From Thaumasiovibrio sp043421945 (GTDB taxonomy: Bacteria > Pseudomonadota > Gammaproteobacteria > Enterobacterales > Vibrionaceae): 42,113 bases of DNA. The notes below the pieces were generated by a model that was not told the origin of the DNA, made no database searches, and saw nothing but the letters and a program-made list of their open reading frames with translations. Shown piece after piece: positions 41,729-42,113 of the stretch. The DNA lies in assembly GCA_043421945.1 (NCBI GenBank), contig JBHOGO010000036.1, positions 1 through 42,113 on the forward strand, read 5' to 3'. The first letter of the stretch is position 1. Every line of letters begins with the position of its first letter. Position numbers and translations under genes: made by a program.

Positions 41729-42059
41729 GCGTGTTTCGAGTTAGTTTCCACAACACTTGAAACTACTGAACCAAATGTGTAGCGACAGTAAATAATGAAA
41801 ATGTAAGTAATGCTGCCCCCCACTTCCTGTTAGAAGAAGCATTACAAAAAACTGATTTTTCGAATTGTTTTATCAACGGCGAACTCTTACTTCATCAATA
41901 GTTCACATAAACACTGAACTCAGCGCTCCAAAAATAACAGGAACACCCAAAGTAAAAAGTTGTAATGCTAACTCTTTAAATGAATCCTGAAGCCCCCTGT
42001 GTCAGGCTAGTTGTCACTGTTAAAAATCAACCAATCAGAGGGGCGGTAACAGAGGAAAT
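41729..42059. other. 331-base region between lldD and the IS, possible gene remnants
   Basis: No intact gene. A weak inverted repeat TAGTTTC/GAAACTA (41742-41748, 41759-41765) follows lldD. A plus-strand stretch ending at a TAG near 41900 reads protein-like (LLEEALQKTDFSNCFINGEL) but has no start codon. A minus-strand stretch 41989-41903 reads QDSFKELALQLF then a hydrophobic end and a stop. Both could be chance, or the latter may be the tail of a gene cut by the IS. Confidence 0.4.
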
Positions 42060-42113
42060 ATGTCTCGTTACTCGCAAGAAAGAAAAGAAGCAGTATTGAA
42101 AAAGTTGTTACCC
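41981..42113 (+). mobile_element. left end of an insertion sequence
   Basis: The last part of the window holds a transposase start at 42060 with a leader before it. The element edge is not certain; the sequence from about 41981-41988 (TGAAGCCCCC) is a candidate terminal repeat because many IS ends begin with TG. The right end lies outside the window, so inverted repeats and target duplication cannot be checked. Confidence 0.55.
42060..42113 (+). CDS. transposase, N-terminal 18 residues (partial)
   Basis: The reading frame MSRYSQERKEAVLKKLLP runs to the window edge. This Lys/Arg-rich start is typical of the small helix-turn-helix OrfA of IS3-type elements and related transposases. A good ribosome site GAGGAAAT precedes the ATG. 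The family is a recognition from 18 residues only; the rest of the gene lies beyond the window. Confidence 0.65.
   Translation, partial: MSRYSQERKEAVLKKLLP

Noticed and set aside
1..42113. CRISPR arrays, tRNA genes, rRNA genes, toxin-antitoxin pairs or retrons
   Set aside because: Looked for evenly spaced repeats, clover-leaf arms and paired small genes; none was found. The direct repeats present are two-copy duplications, not arrays.

Overview
The window looks like a chromosome segment of a marine gammaproteobacterium, most likely Vibrionaceae. The reasons are moderate G+C, the protein families present (a DUF5062-like small protein, a hybrid sensor kinase with C-terminal HPt, a DUF2339 giant membrane protein, a CreA-like lipoprotein) and xylose proteins that resemble the enteric Xyl set in length and motif. 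No rRNA, tRNA or CRISPR array was seen. Gene identities come from reading motifs, not from database searches.

Left part, about 1-17.4 kb, is ordinary housekeeping, signalling and envelope DNA: a small helical protein, a diguanylate cyclase, a small membrane protein, a methyl-accepting chemotaxis protein, a two-gene RND efflux operon (adaptor plus pump, no outer-membrane channel), a DUF5062-like protein, a 59-codon small gene, a CreA-like lipoprotein, a short-chain dehydrogenase, a 1076-residue hybrid histidine kinase and a DUF2339 protein. Several convergent gene pairs are separated by clear stem-loop terminators.

Middle part, about 17.6-33.6 kb, is a complete D-xylose and xylo-oligosaccharide locus. 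It holds xylB (xylulokinase), xylR (AraC/XylR regulator), xylFGH (high-affinity xylose ABC importer), a cytoplasmic GH3 glycosidase, a second XylR-like regulator, a GPH-family sugar:cation symporter, xylA (xylose isomerase) and a GH43 beta-xylosidase. The likely flow is: xylo-oligosaccharides enter through the GPH symporter and are cut to xylose inside the cell by GH43 and GH3 enzymes; free xylose enters through XylFGH; XylA and XylB convert it to xylulose-5-phosphate. No secreted xylanase is present, which suggests a scavenger of pre-cut xylan fragments. A good CRP-like site lies upstream of xylF and another between the symporter gene and xylA.

Right part: a second GH43 xylosidase (38.5-40.1 kb) is separated from the main locus by about 4.6 kb of unrelated single genes (a frameshifted DUF3626 gene, an aminoglycoside-phosphotransferase-fold kinase, an NADPH-dependent FMN reductase, a GNAT acetyltransferase, a homocysteine S-methyltransferase-like enzyme, and a small Arg-rich protein). 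This block looks like an accessory insertion. Beyond the second GH43 gene, lldD (L-lactate dehydrogenase) points right, and the window ends within the first codons of an insertion-sequence transposase.

The points most worth a second look are the doubly frameshifted DUF3626 gene with a U UUA AAU heptamer at one junction, the terminator that leaves no room for a promoter between xylA and the first GH43 gene, the two different XylR paralogues, the accessory block that splits the xylan genes, the unusual number of short perfect tandem duplications in intergenic DNA, and the IS junction next to lldD. I did not find a clearly novel multi-gene system.
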